64,000 bases of DNA from the NCBI RefSeq assembly GCF_001010355.1, contig NZ_JPLA01000022.1:60816-124815 (forward strand), given 5' to 3'. Of this stretch, positions 1 to 8,791 are shown one piece after another. Position numbers and translations under genes: made by a program. The stretch comes from Dyella japonica DSM 16301. GTDB lineage: Bacteria; Pseudomonadota; Gammaproteobacteria; Xanthomonadales; Rhodanobacteraceae. Every line of letters begins with the position of its first letter. Position 1 is the stretch's first letter. The notes below the pieces were generated by a model. That model did not search any database. It worked only from the letters and a program-made list of their open reading frames with translations, and had not been told where the DNA came from.

Positions 1-102
1 ACCGTGAAGGACCTGCGCCGCGAGGACCAGTTCGAAGTGGCGCGCGCCGATCTGATCAAGACGCTGCGGGTGGAACTGGCGCAGGCCGAAATCGGCGCCT
101 GA
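1..102 (+). CDS. hisS: Histidyl-tRNA synthetase, C-terminal end (partial)
   Basis: Only the last 33 codons are present, read in frame from base 1 to the TGA at 100-102; the gene begins before the window. The residues VKDLRREDQ followed by VARADL and a terminal helix match the end of the class IIa anticodon-binding domain of HisRS, where E. coli has VVKDLRSGEQ. HisRS charges tRNA-His in the cytoplasm. The assignment rests on this short tail alone; another class IIa synthetase is possible but less likely. It lies 88 bp before the ammonia-lyase gene. Confidence 0.72.
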   Translation, partial: TVKDLRREDQFEVARADLIKTLRVELAQAEIGA

Positions 103-190
103 GCGCACCTCGCTTTCATCACATGCCGCCGCAGCCTCGACGCGCGGCGGCTGACATCGACTTGAAGGCCCGTCCGGGCTGGAGCCAAGC

Positions 191-2083
191 ATGACCGCAA
201 AGACGATACTCCTGGACGGCAACAGCCTTACCCGCGATCAACTGGTCGCCGTGGCCCGCCAGGGTCTGCGCGTGGAGCTCGATGAGGTTCAGCTCAAGCG
301 CGTGCAGCGCGCTGCCGATTTCCTCGCCGACAAGGTGAGCTGCGGCGAACCCACCTATGGCGTCACCACCGGTTTCGGCAGCAATGCCGACAAGCTGCTG
401 GGCGCGCACCGCCTGCGCGACGAGCTGCCCGGCGGCAATCCGGACAAACCGGAAGGCACGCTGCTGGAAGAGCTGCAGCACAACCTGATCACCACGCATG
501 CGGTGTGCGTCGGCAAGCCGTTTGCGCCGGAAGTGGTGCGCGCGATGTTGGTGATCCGCATCAACACGCTGATGCGCGGCCATTCGGGCATCCGCGTGGA
601 AACGCTCAAGGCACTCACCGCCATGCTCAATGCCGGCGTGGTGCCGGTGGTGCCGGAGAAGGGATCGGTAGGCGCCAGTGGCGACCTGGCCCCGCTGTCG
701 CACCTGGCCATCGTGCTGCTGGGCGGCGGCGAAGCGTTCTATCAGGGCGAGCGCCTGGACGGCGCCGAAGCGCTCAAGCGCGCCGGCTTGTCGCCGATCC
801 GCCTGTCCTTCAAGGAAGGTCTGGCACTGAACAACGGCACCGCGCAGATGCTGGCGACCGCGGCGCTCGCGCTGGACGAGCTTGAGCATCTGCTGGAGCT
901 TGCCGATCTTGCCGCCGCGATGACGCTCGACGCGTTCGCTGGCCGTAGCGGCGCCTTGCGCCCGGAAGTGCACGCGCTGCGTCCGCATCCAGGTCAGGTG
1001 GACGCTGCCGCTCACGTGCGCGAGCTGCTTACCGGCAGCACGCTGGTGGATATTCCGTATCACCTGGTGCCGCGCTTCAAGCAGTGGTCGGCTGAGGCGT
1101 GGGCCGATCCTGCCGATCAGGCGCTCACCTTCGATATTGGTTGGGACTGGGTGCCCGCCAACCAGCGTCATGGCCGCGAAGCGTTTTACGCGCGTTTTCT
1201 GCCGTTCAAGGGCGGCAAGAAGCACCAGCCGCAGGACGCCTATTGCCTGCGTTGCATGCCGCAGGTGCACGGCGCCGTGCGCGACGCCTGGGCACAGGCC
1301 TGCCGCGTGATCGACGTGGAACTGAACTCGGTCACCGACAATCCGCTGATCTTCCCGGATGCGGAGGATGCGCAGTTCATCGAAGAGCAGGTGATCTCCG
1401 CCGGCCACTTCCACGGCATGCCGCTGGCCTTGGCCATGAGCTACGTGAAGGCCGCCATTCCGGTGCTCGCGTCGATCTCCGAGCGTCGCCTCAACAAGCT
1501 GGTCGACCCGGCCACCAATGACGGCCTGCCGGCCTTCCTCACTGGCAACGAGGACGGCACCGATTCCGGCTTCATGATCGTGCAGTACACCGCCGCCGCG
1601 CTGGTGAACGATCTGGCCACGCGTGCGCACCCGGCCAGCGTGTACTCCGTGCCGACTAGCGCGAATGCAGAAGACCACGTGTCGATGGGCGCCAACGAAG
1701 CGCGCCACGTGTTGGAGATGATGGAAGATCTCGGCTACGTGCTGGCGATGGAACTGTACACCGCCGCGCAGGCGCTGGATTTCCGCCAGGCCATGCTCAA
1801 CGCCGCACGCCGGCTTGCCTCGCGCGGCGACTGGCAGGCTTTGGCCGGCAAGGTGGCCAATGCACCGCGCGAAGACAACGCGCATTACGCGCAATTCGCG
1901 GAAGAGGTGAAGCAACTCACCGTGGCGCTGACCAACGTCGGCGATTTCCACGCGGGTTCGGCGGTGCGCAAGGCGCACGATGCCTTGCGTCAGCGCATCG
2001 ATTTCATGTCGCGCGATCGGGCGATGGATGGGGATGTGCGGACGATCTGCGAGATGGTGCGGCAGCGGGTGTTTGCCAAGTAA
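191..2083 (+). CDS. hutH: Aromatic amino acid ammonia-lyase, histidine ammonia-lyase (HutH)-like, long form
   Basis: 630 residues of the HAL/PAL/TAL family, which removes ammonia from an aromatic amino acid (histidine to urocanate in HAL) using an MIO group made from Ala-Ser-Gly. The MIO motif GSVGASGDLAPLSH gives A162-S163-G164. Catalytic Tyr56 (TYGVTTGFG), His103 in a Thr-His pair at the substrate-selectivity position, Asn214/215, Tyr351 and Arg354 (AYCLRC) and Glu494 (ANAEDHVS) are visible. His103 favours histidine or tyrosine over phenylalanine. It is odd in two ways: standard HutH is about 510 residues, and here about 50 extra residues lie between 281 and 348, with more added at the C-terminus. 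No hutU, hutI or hutG lies nearby. Histidine is the best guess for substrate, not certain. Confidence 0.85.
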   Translation: MTAKTILLDGNSLTRDQLVAVARQGLRVELDEVQLKRVQRAADFLADKVSCGEPTYGVTTGFGSNADKLLGAHRLRDELPGGNPDKPEGTLLEELQHNLITTHAVCVGKPFAPEVVRAMLVIRINTLMRGHSGIRVETLKALTAMLNAGVVPVVPEKGSVGASGDLAPLSHLAIVLLGGGEAFYQGERLDGAEALKRAGLSPIRLSFKEGLALNNGTAQMLATAALALDELEHLLELADLAAAMTLDAFAGRSGALRPEVHALRPHPGQVDAAAHVRELLTGSTLVDIPYHLVPRFKQWSAEAWADPADQALTFDIGWDWVPANQRHGREAFYARFLPFKGGKKHQPQDAYCLRCMPQVHGAVRDAWAQACRVIDVELNSVTDNPLIFPDAEDAQFIEEQVISAGHFHGMPLALAMSYVKAAIPVLASISERRLNKLVDPATNDGLPAFLTGNEDGTDSGFMIVQYTAAALVNDLATRAHPASVYSVPTSANAEDHVSMGANEARHVLEMMEDLGYVLAMELYTAAQALDFRQAMLNAARRLASRGDWQALAGKVANAPREDNAHYAQFAEEVKQLTVALTNVGDFHAGSAVRKAHDALRQRIDFMSRDRAMDGDVRTICEMVRQRVFAK

Positions 2084-2138
2084 GTGTGCTGAGAAGGGTC
2101 GCTAAGGCGGCCCTTTTCTTTTGAAGGGTATGGGCGAG

Positions 2139-2211
2139 TTGAGTCGCGCACAGGGTGCGCTCCCACAGAGGTTGGCTAGCCCTGTGGGAGCGCACCCTGT
2201 GCGCGACTCAA
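2139..2211. repeat. REP-type inverted repeat (pair 1)
   Basis: Two perfect 30-nt arms (2139-2168 and 2182-2211) face each other across a 13-nt loop. Each contains the core GCGCACCCTGTGCGCGAC or its reverse complement. The right arm covers the stop codon of the minus-strand DUF998 gene. It lies between convergent genes, so it may also act as a bidirectional terminator. Related copies occur at 26.7, 28.9, 43.2-43.4 and 50.9 kb. Confidence 0.9.
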
Positions 2212-2834
2212 TCTTGCGACAAACTCGCCCGCCACAACTGCCGAGCCACCCACGCAAGCCACAGCAGGATCAGCACGATCAACGCCTTCTGCGTAAGCCC
2301 CGGCGGCAACCCCTTCCACAACGCCAACACCCACATCTGTACAAACGCCAGCCACGCCAGCGCAACGCCGAGATGGCGACCGCTCTGCATGCGCGGATCG
2401 CGCAGCCAGTGTGTCGACAGCACCAGCATGGCGACCACGAGGCATAGGAAGGTGGCCTGCGCCGCCTCGCCATGGACCAGCCGCGCGAAATCTTCGCTGG
2501 GCGTGTGCTCGTACAGCACCGTCCATGCGACCACGGGCAGCGCCAGTGCGGCAATGAGGAAGAGGGCGCTCGCCAGAGCGCTGCGCAATGGTGCGCGGGT
2601 AGCCCGGAAGCTCGACCAGGCGAGGCAGGCCAGCGCGCTGGCCATCAGATAGTAGGCGCCACGCAGCCAGGCGCCGCCTGCACCACGCAGATAGGCGCTC
2701 AGTGGCATGGCGACCGGATCGAGATCCGCGCGCGACACCTGCAGCACACCCGCCGTCAACGCAAAAGCGAACACAACGAAAGCCATCCAGACGGCTGCTG
2801 AAGCCAGTGCGGTGTTTCGCTGCGGAGCAGTCAT
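2208..2834 (-). CDS. DUF998 family integral membrane protein
   Basis: 208 residues with about six hydrophobic segments. After the first segment comes the DUF998 signature with a D-P-V-x-x-P-L-S-x-Y core (near residue 35), followed by GGAWLRGAYY. DUF998 proteins are inner-membrane proteins of unknown function. It lies 9 bp downstream of the MFS pump on the same strand and may be the last gene of the marR-efflux operon. Its last codons and TGA stop lie inside a REP palindrome, so its 3' end is also a repeat boundary. Confidence 0.75.
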   Translation of the reverse strand: MTAPQRNTALASAAVWMAFVVFAFALTAGVLQVSRADLDPVAMPLSAYLRGAGGAWLRGAYYLMASALACLAWSSFRATRAPLRSALASALFLIAALALPVVAWTVLYEHTPSEDFARLVHGEAAQATFLCLVVAMLVLSTHWLRDPRMQSGRHLGVALAWLAFVQMWVLALWKGLPPGLTQKALIVLILLWLAWVARQLWRASLSQD

Positions 2835-2843
2835 GCGCTTCCT

Positions 2844-4388
2844 TTAGTCGGCCGCGGGCGCCGGCGCCCGGTGATGATGATCGCTCAAGGGCACCTCCGG
2901 CAGCAGCAGGATCAGCACGAAGGCGCATGCCACGATGCACGCACCCAAGGTGAAAGTTGAGGCGATCGCGTGGCGATAAAGCAGCACCGCGGCATCCGTC
3001 GCCTGGGGCAGCACGTGGTTCGCCATGCCGCCGCCTTCGGGCGACATGCTCACCGCGGGCGCCGCTGCACCGCCGTGGCTGCGCAGCTGCCAGGCGAGGA
3101 TCGCGCCCGAGCCCGCCACGCCGACCAGGCCGCCCAGCGAACGGAAGAAGGTGAGCGTGGCCGTGCCCACGCCGCGATGGATCGGCGCCAGCGCGCTTTG
3201 CACGGCAATCGTCACGTTCGGCATGACCAGGCCCAGGCCCAGGCCAAGCGCAAAGATGGCCGGCTCGATGATGCCCAGGCTTTGCGCGGTGGCCGCGCTC
3301 CATGCCAGCACGCCGAACGCCAGCGTCGCCAGCGCGAGCCCTCCCACCACGGTGGGCTTGTAACGCCCGGCGCGCATCAGCACGCGTCCGTTGAACAGCG
3401 ACGACAGCGCGATGCCTATCATCATGGGCCCTGTCAGCAGTCCGGAGGTCGCTGGGCTCACACCCATCACCAGCTGGAAGAACAGCGGGAAGAACAGGCT
3501 CGCGCCCATCAGGCCCATGAAGGTCAGCGCCATCACCAGGCTGGCGATCACGAACAGGCGATTGTGGAACAGGTCCAGCGGCAACACCGGCTCGGGTTCG
3601 TGCTTCACGTGCCGCACGAACATCACGCCGGTGGCCAGCGCAAAGGCGCTGAGCGTCATGATCGGCATCGATGTCCACGGCCATTGGCCGCCGCCCAGGG
3701 TCAGCACCAGCAGCAACGCCACCGTGCAGCCCGTCATCAGCACGGAACCGAGATAGTCGATGCGTCGCGCATGCAATGGCGTGTATTGCCTGAGCGTGCG
3801 GCTGATGATCACGAACGCCACGGCGCCGACCGGCAGGTTGACGAAAAAGATCCAGTGCCAGGACAGCAGGTCGGTGATGACGCCGCCCAGCACGGGGCCG
3901 ACCACGCTGCACAGCGCGAAGATGCCCGCCACCACGCCCTGTCGTTTGCCGCGCTGGGTGGGCGGCACCATGTCGCCGATGATGATCTGCGCCAGCGGCA
4001 GCAGGCCGCCCGCACCGATACCCTGGATGGCGCGGAACACGATCAGTTCGAGCAGGTTGCTCGCGGCGCCGCACAGCACGGAGCCAAGCAGGAACATGAA
4101 GATGGCGAAGTACAGCACGGGCTTGCGGCCGTATTGATCGCTCAGCTTGCCGTACAGCGGCATGGTGGCCGTCGACGCGAGGATGTACGAGGTCACCACC
4201 CACGACAGATGGCTTATGCCACCCAGGTCGCTCACGATGCGGGGAAGGGCCGTGGCGACGATGCTTTGATCGATGGCGCCCAGCGCCAGCACGATCACCA
4301 GGCCGGCAAAGACGCGGCGAATCTCGTGCTCGGTCGCAGGGTGGATGTCATCCGCGGAGGCGGCAAGGGTGGCGCTGGGTGTGCTCAT
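2844..4388 (-). CDS. DHA2-type (EmrB/QacA) MFS multidrug efflux transporter
   Basis: 514 residues, the normal size for 14-helix DHA2 drug:H+ antiporters. MFS motif A (GKLSDQYGRKPV, near residue 80) and the DHA2 region GPVLGGVITD followed by WHWIFFVNLPVG are clear. The first helix carries LGAIDQSIVATALP, typical of EmrB/QacA proteins. It should export toxic hydrophobic compounds across the inner membrane using the proton gradient; the substrate cannot be read from sequence. The start overlaps the marR stop by 4 bp (ATGA), so the two are translationally coupled. No EmrA-like membrane-fusion partner is adjacent. Confidence 0.88.
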   Translation of the reverse strand: MSTPSATLAASADDIHPATEHEIRRVFAGLVIVLALGAIDQSIVATALPRIVSDLGGISHLSWVVTSYILASTATMPLYGKLSDQYGRKPVLYFAIFMFLLGSVLCGAASNLLELIVFRAIQGIGAGGLLPLAQIIIGDMVPPTQRGKRQGVVAGIFALCSVVGPVLGGVITDLLSWHWIFFVNLPVGAVAFVIISRTLRQYTPLHARRIDYLGSVLMTGCTVALLLVLTLGGGQWPWTSMPIMTLSAFALATGVMFVRHVKHEPEPVLPLDLFHNRLFVIASLVMALTFMGLMGASLFFPLFFQLVMGVSPATSGLLTGPMMIGIALSSLFNGRVLMRAGRYKPTVVGGLALATLAFGVLAWSAATAQSLGIIEPAIFALGLGLGLVMPNVTIAVQSALAPIHRGVGTATLTFFRSLGGLVGVAGSGAILAWQLRSHGGAAAPAVSMSPEGGGMANHVLPQATDAAVLLYRHAIASTFTLGACIVACAFVLILLLPEVPLSDHHHRAPAPAAD

Positions 4389-4843
4389 GCGTCGATGTCG
4401 TTCAGTTCAATGTCGTTCAATGCCGGAATGGCGGCCCACAGTGCGGCGCGCGACGAAGGCGAGAGCTGCAGCAGCGCCTTGGTAAGTTGGTCGGTGCGGC
4501 GCCGGCGCTTGGCCTCGATCACGGCGCGCCCGTGCGCGGTGGCCACCAGGCCCACGCGTCGCCGGTCGCCATCGGCCGGTTCGGTGCGTTTGACCAGGCC
4601 GGCGGCCACCATGCTGTTGATATGTCCCGTCATGGTCGGGCTGCGCAGGCCCTCCAGCTGGGCCAGCTCGCCCACGCCGATGCCGGGGTTCTCCAGCACG
4701 TGCAGCATCAAGGGCAGCTGGACCAGCGAGATGTCCTGGTGATCCGAGTGGCGGCGCAGCTGGCGAAACAGCCGGCGCAGCGCCGGCCGCAACTGCTCGG
4801 CCAGTTCGCGGGCATCGCCTTCGGTGGCTGGCTTCTGGCTCAT
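4385..4843 (-). CDS. MarR family transcriptional regulator
   Basis: 152 residues with a winged-helix core: ISLVQLPLMLHVL, then the recognition region of LRSPTMTGHINSMVAAGLV and the wing with the D-G-D-R-R motif (PADGDRRRVGL). MarR proteins are dimeric repressors released from DNA by small phenolic or lipophilic ligands. It is the first gene of an operon with the DHA2 pump, and a perfect 8-3-8 palindrome lies 21 bp before its start. The sequence therefore supports autorepression together with control of efflux. Confidence 0.9.
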   Translation of the reverse strand: MSQKPATEGDARELAEQLRPALRRLFRQLRRHSDHQDISLVQLPLMLHVLENPGIGVGELAQLEGLRSPTMTGHINSMVAAGLVKRTEPADGDRRRVGLVATAHGRAVIEAKRRRRTDQLTKALLQLSPSSRAALWAAIPALNDIELNDIDA

Positions 4844-4863
4844 GGGCGGCTTGACCGGGTAAA

Positions 4864-4882
4864 TAGATAGGCTACCTATCTA
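4864..4882. promoter_or_regulatory. Palindromic MarR-type operator
   Basis: TAGATAGG, a CTA spacer and CCTATCTA form a perfect inverted repeat 21 bp upstream of the marR start. The size and place fit an autoregulatory site of a winged-helix dimer. AT-rich bases flank it on both sides in an otherwise GC-rich region. Confidence 0.7.
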
Positions 4883-5067
4883 ATTTAGCGCAGATGAGGC
4901 CCGTTAGCGAGCGCCATGGCCCGGGCAGGGTGCGTCCAAGTGGCAACTGGTTTCGGCAAGCGCGCCTGGATCGCCATGCGAGTCGACTTTCCGATGTTGA
5001 TTCTTCGCAAGATTTTGCTGGCCGGGAGGCAGCGCTAAGCCCTGTTTATGCCTATCGCTGCACGGGG

Positions 5068-5096
5068 TTGCCCCGGCGCGCCGACGCACGTATCAT
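5068..5096 (+). promoter_or_regulatory. Sigma-70 promoter of the histidine operon
   Basis: A -35 box TTGCCC (5068-5073), a 17-nt spacer and a -10 box TATCAT (5091-5096) precede the TrpR-like gene. The predicted start of transcription is near 5103, giving a leader of only about 25 nt. A leader this short leaves no room for a His-rich attenuator peptide. Confidence 0.65.
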
Positions 5097-5106
5097 CTGT
5101 TCCACT

Positions 5107-5124
5107 GTATTAACGCATTAGTAC
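5107..5124. promoter_or_regulatory. TrpR-like operator in front of the his operon
   Basis: GTATTAACGCATTAGTAC is an imperfect palindrome: half-sites GTATTAA and TTAGTAC with one mismatch. Its spacing and ends resemble the E. coli TrpR operator (CTAGTTAACTAG core with GTAC-like ends). It starts just after the predicted transcription start and ends 3 bp before the start codon of the TrpR-like gene. It should block both transcription and the ribosome-binding region, which lacks a Shine-Dalgarno sequence. Confidence 0.62.
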
Positions 5125-5127
5125 ATT

Positions 5128-5463
5128 ATGAAGCGCCGATCGATCGATCCCGAGCTGCCTGCCGAGTCCGCCGAGCTGAGTCTGTGCGAGGCGTTGCTGT
5201 CGCTGAAGAATGCCGAGGAAATGTCGGCCTTCCTGCACGACCTGTGCACCCCCTCCGAGCTGGAGGTGATGGTGGACCGCTGGCGCGTGGTGCCTTATCT
5301 GCTTGATGGCGTGTCGTATCGCGAGATCCACGAACGCACGGCGGTGAGCATCACCACCATCGGACGCGTTGCGCGTTACCTCAACCAGGGCAGTGGCGGC
5401 TATCTCGCCGCAGCAGCCCGCGCCGCGCGTCGCCGTGCAGCGACCAAGAAGGCCAAGGCATGA
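5128..5463 (+). CDS. TrpR/YerC-YecD family repressor, probable regulator of the his operon
   Basis: 111 residues. The central part, LCTPSELEVMVDRWRVVPYLL followed by GVSYREIHERTAVSITTIGRVARYL, follows the helical and helix-turn-helix pattern of TrpR. The C-terminus is a basic Ala/Arg tail. TrpR-family proteins are small all-helical dimers that bind an amino-acid corepressor. It is the first gene of the histidine operon, overlaps hisG by 4 bp (ATGA), and a TrpR-like palindrome sits at its start codon. Autoregulation with histidine as corepressor is inferred from context; YerC/YecD relatives elsewhere are poorly characterised. Confidence 0.8.
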   Translation: MKRRSIDPELPAESAELSLCEALLSLKNAEEMSAFLHDLCTPSELEVMVDRWRVVPYLLDGVSYREIHERTAVSITTIGRVARYLNQGSGGYLAAAARAARRRAATKKAKA

Positions 5464-6353
5464 AACCGCGAGACCGACTGCGCATCGCGATGCAGAAATC
5501 CGGCCGCCTCACCGAGCCGGCACTGGAGTTGCTCAACCGCTGCGGGCTCACCTTCCGCCAGAGCCGCGACAAGCTGTTCTGTTTTGGCGAAGGTGAACCC
5601 GTCGACCTGTTGCTGGTGCGCGACGACGACATTCCCGGCCTGATCGCGCAGGGCGTGTGCGACCTGGGCATCGTGGGCCGCAACGTGCTCAGCGAATACC
5701 GCCTCACCGGCGGCCTGGATGGCCCGGCGCTGGCCGAATGGCGGCCGCTGGGCTTTGGACGCTGTCGCCTCTCGGTGGCGGTGCCGCAGGATCTGGACTA
5801 TCGCGATGCCTCGCAGCTGCAGGGCAAGCGCATCGCCACCTCGTATCCGGGCCTGCTCGGCGAGTGGCTGCGCGAGCGCGGCATCGATGCCGGCGTGGTG
5901 ACGCTGGCCGGGTCGGTGGAGATCGCGCCGCGCCTGGGCACGGCCGATGCGATCTGCGATCTGGTGCAGAGCGGCGGCACGCTGGTGGCCAACCAGCTGC
6001 GCGAAGCAGACGTGCTGCTGGAGAGCGAGGCCGTGCTGGCCGGTCCGCAGACGCTGCCCACGGACGAGCGTGGCGACATGATCGAGCTGCTGCTCAAGCG
6101 CCTCGATGGCGTCATCCAGGTGCGCGAGTCGCGCCTGCTGTTGCTGCAGACCTCGCGTGGCGCGCTCGATGCCGTGATCCGCCTCCTGCCCGGTGGCCCG
6201 CAGCCGACCCTGCTGCCGGTGGCGGGCCAACCCGATCAGCTGATGTTGCAGGCGCTGTGTGCCGGCGAAGTCAGCTGGCGCCAGCTGGAAGAGATCAAGA
6301 AGGCCGGGGCGCGCGAGATGTTCGTGCTGCCGGTCGAGAAGATGCTTGCGTGA
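5460..6353 (+). CDS. hisG: ATP phosphoribosyltransferase (HisG, long form)
   Basis: First enzyme of histidine biosynthesis: joins ATP and PRPP to give phosphoribosyl-ATP, with feedback inhibition by histidine. 297 residues, the length of long HisG that carries its own C-terminal regulatory domain. It opens with RIAMQKSGRL, and the PRPP loop region is EIAPRLGTADAICDLVQSGG near residue 160-180. The last 75 residues form the histidine-binding ACT-like domain. No hisZ is needed with this form. It overlaps the upstream regulator gene by 4 bp. Confidence 0.97.
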   Translation: MKPRDRLRIAMQKSGRLTEPALELLNRCGLTFRQSRDKLFCFGEGEPVDLLLVRDDDIPGLIAQGVCDLGIVGRNVLSEYRLTGGLDGPALAEWRPLGFGRCRLSVAVPQDLDYRDASQLQGKRIATSYPGLLGEWLRERGIDAGVVTLAGSVEIAPRLGTADAICDLVQSGGTLVANQLREADVLLESEAVLAGPQTLPTDERGDMIELLLKRLDGVIQVRESRLLLLQTSRGALDAVIRLLPGGPQPTLLPVAGQPDQLMLQALCAGEVSWRQLEEIKKAGAREMFVLPVEKMLA

Positions 6354-6380
6354 TGCAGGCGCGATGAACGAGCCCAACGT

Positions 6381-7688
6381 ATGAACCGCCTAGATTGGAA
6401 TGCCTTGGATACGCAGGCGCAGCGCGCGGCGCTGTCGCGACCGGCGCAGTCGCGAGCCGAAAGCCTGCGCACCGGCGTGGAGCAGATCGTCGCCCGCGTG
6501 CGTGCGGACGGCGATCTCGCCCTGCGCGAACTCACCGCCAAGCTTGACCGTTGCGAACTGCACGCCATCGAAGTCACCGAGCAGGAGTGGCGCGAGGCCG
6601 AAGCTCGCCTGGCTCCCGCGCTGAAGGCCGCCATCGAAGAAGCCGCGTCGCGCATCGACGCCTTTCATCGCGCAGCGGCGCCGCAACCGGTGGGCTTGGA
6701 CACGGCCAGCGGTGTTCGCGTGGAGCGCATGCTGCGTCCCATTGGCCGCGTCGGTTTGTACGTGCCGGCGGGCAGTGCGCCGTTGCCGTCCACCGCCTTG
6801 ATGCTCGGCGTGCCCGCGCGCATTGCCGGTTGCGCGGAAGTCGTGCTGTGTTCGCCCGCGCGCCCGGATGGCCGGTGCGATGACGCCGTGCTGTACGCCG
6901 CGCGCATCACCGGCGTGCACCGCGTGTTCAAGCTCGGTGGCGCGCAGGCGATCGCCGCCATGGCCTATGGCACTGAGTCCGTGCCCAAGTGCGACAAGCT
7001 GTTTGGCCCAGGCAATGCCTGGGTGACCGAGGCGAAGCTGCAGGTGTCGGGCGATCCCGAAGGCGCGGCCATCGATATGCCGGCCGGCCCGTCCGAAGTG
7101 CTGGTGATTGCCGACGAGCAGGCCAACCCGGCATTTGTTGCCGCCGATCTGTTGTCGCAGGCCGAACACGGGCCGGATTCCCAGGTCATCCTGCTGAGCC
7201 CGTCGCCGTCGCTGCTGGATGCGGTGGAGATGGAAGTGGCGAGCCAGTGCGCCGCCCTGCCTCGTGCGCAGATCGCCGAGCAGGCGTTGACGCAGAGCCG
7301 CCTGATCGCCGTCTCCTCGCTGGCGCAGGCGGTGCAGGTGAGCAACCGGTATGCGCCGGAGCACTTGATCCTGCAGGTCAGCGAACCGCGCGCCTTGCTC
7401 GATGCAGTACAAAGCGCGGGCTCGGTCTTCCTCGGTGCATGGACGCCCGAGTCGGTGGGCGACTACTGCAGCGGCAGCAACCATGTGTTGCCGACCTATG
7501 GCTATGCGCGCAGCTACAGCGGTGTATCGGTGGCCAGTTACCAGAAGCAGATCACCGTGCAGGAGCTGTCGCCGGAAGGCCTGCGCACGATTGGTCCCTG
7601 CACGGCCACGCTGGCTGCCGCCGAGCAGCTGGAAGCGCATCGCCGCGCCGTGACGCTGCGACTGGCGGCGCTGGAGAACGCAGCATGA
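6381..7688 (+). CDS. hisD: Histidinol dehydrogenase
   Basis: 435 residues, the normal length. It performs the last two oxidations of the pathway, L-histidinol to L-histidine, with two NAD+ and a zinc ion. Visible motifs are [34 protein letters not shown] and the [11 protein letters not shown] region near the C-terminus that holds the Zn-ligand histidine. The start is 27 bp after hisG; the hisC start overlaps its stop (ATGA). Confidence 0.97.
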   Translation: MNRLDWNALDTQAQRAALSRPAQSRAESLRTGVEQIVARVRADGDLALRELTAKLDRCELHAIEVTEQEWREAEARLAPALKAAIEEAASRIDAFHRAAAPQPVGLDTASGVRVERMLRPIGRVGLYVPAGSAPLPSTALMLGVPARIAGCAEVVLCSPARPDGRCDDAVLYAARITGVHRVFKLGGAQAIAAMAYGTESVPKCDKLFGPGNAWVTEAKLQVSGDPEGAAIDMPAGPSEVLVIADEQANPAFVAADLLSQAEHGPDSQVILLSPSPSLLDAVEMEVASQCAALPRAQIAEQALTQSRLIAVSSLAQAVQVSNRYAPEHLILQVSEPRALLDAVQSAGSVFLGAWTPESVGDYCSGSNHVLPTYGYARSYSGVSVASYQKQITVQELSPEGLRTIGPCTATLAAAEQLEAHRRAVTLRLAALENAA

Positions 7689-8791
7689 GCGTGCTCGACC
7701 TGGCTCGCCCCGAGATCCGCGCCATGCAGCCGTACTCGTCGGCGCGCATGGAAGCCAGCGGCGGCCGCGTGTTTCTCAACGCGAATGAATCGGCGTGGGC
7801 GCCGCCGGGCGATGGCGAGCTGGCCTGCAACCGCTATCCCGATCCGCAACCAGCTGCCCTGGTAGATGCGCTGGCGCGCCTGTATGGCGTGCGGCCCTCG
7901 CAGTTGCTGGTAGGGCGCGGCAGCGACGAAGCCATCGACCTGCTGGTGCGCGCATTCTGCCGCGCTGGTGAAGATGCGATCGCGATCCAGCCGCCCACCT
8001 TCGGCATGTATGCGGTGAGCGCGCAGATACAGAACGCCGGCGTGGTGACGGTACCACTTCAGTCGGACTTCACCTTGGATGTGGACGCGGTGCTCGCCGC
8101 AATCACACCGGCGGTGAAGCTGGTGTTCGTGTGCACGCCGAACAATCCGACCGGACAACTCGTGCCGTTGCGTGATGTGGTGCGTCTCGCGCAGGCGCTG
8201 ACCGATCGCGCGCTGCTGGTGGTCGACGAGGCCTATATCGAATTCTCCGACGCACCCAGTGCCACGTCGCTGGTGAACCAGTTCGACAACCTCGCTGTGC
8301 TGCGCACGTTGTCGAAGGCGTGGGCACTGGCGGGGGCGCGCATCGGCAGCCTGGTAGCCAACGAAGACGTGATCGGCCTGCTTCGACGCATCATCGCGCC
8401 GTATCCGTTGCCGCGTCCTTGTGTCGCCCTGGCCATGCAAGCCTTGGCTGATGAGGGGCAGGCGGCCGCGCGTGCGCATATCGCCATCGTCCGCGCACAA
8501 CGTGAACGCATGGCCAGCGCGCTTGCCGCCATGCCTGGCGTGCGCGAAGTGCTCCCTTCACAGGCCAATTTCCTCGCCATTCGCCACGATGACGCGGCCG
8601 CGGTCTATCAACGCCTGCGGGGTGCCGGCATCCTCGTGCGCGACATCCAACGCTATCCGCAGCTGGGCGATGCGCTGCGCATCACCATCGGCTTGCCGGA
8701 GGAGAACGACCGCGTGCTCGACGTATTGCAGCAGATGGCCGCGGACGTAGCGGCCACGGTGAACGAAACAACCGCAGGACAAGGTGCATGA
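7685..8791 (+). CDS. hisC: Histidinol-phosphate aminotransferase
   Basis: 368 residues, a class I/II PLP aminotransferase that converts imidazole-acetol phosphate to histidinol phosphate using glutamate. Motifs: [10 protein letters not shown] near residue 31, CTPNNPTGQ near 150, VVDEAYIEF near 180, and the PLP lysine K211 in [14 protein letters not shown]. The reading frame is open far upstream inside hisD, but the ATG at 7685, overlapping the hisD stop, gives the normal HisC N-terminus (a short lead-in, then [10 protein letters not shown]). hisB overlaps its stop. Confidence 0.97.
   Translation: MSVLDLARPEIRAMQPYSSARMEASGGRVFLNANESAWAPPGDGELACNRYPDPQPAALVDALARLYGVRPSQLLVGRGSDEAIDLLVRAFCRAGEDAIAIQPPTFGMYAVSAQIQNAGVVTVPLQSDFTLDVDAVLAAITPAVKLVFVCTPNNPTGQLVPLRDVVRLAQALTDRALLVVDEAYIEFSDAPSATSLVNQFDNLAVLRTLSKAWALAGARIGSLVANEDVIGLLRRIIAPYPLPRPCVALAMQALADEGQAAARAHIAIVRAQRERMASALAAMPGVREVLPSQANFLAIRHDDAAAVYQRLRGAGILVRDIQRYPQLGDALRITIGLPEENDRVLDVLQQMAADVAATVNETTAGQGA

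Noticed and set aside
119..1978. 619-codon minus-strand ORF opposite the ammonia-lyase
   Set aside because: A high-GC antisense shadow: His/Arg/Gln-rich, no motif, and the plus strand has a complete enzyme.
4883..5127. His-rich leader peptide and attenuator for the his operon
   Set aside because: No run of His codons and no terminator/antiterminator set; the predicted leader is only about 25 nt.
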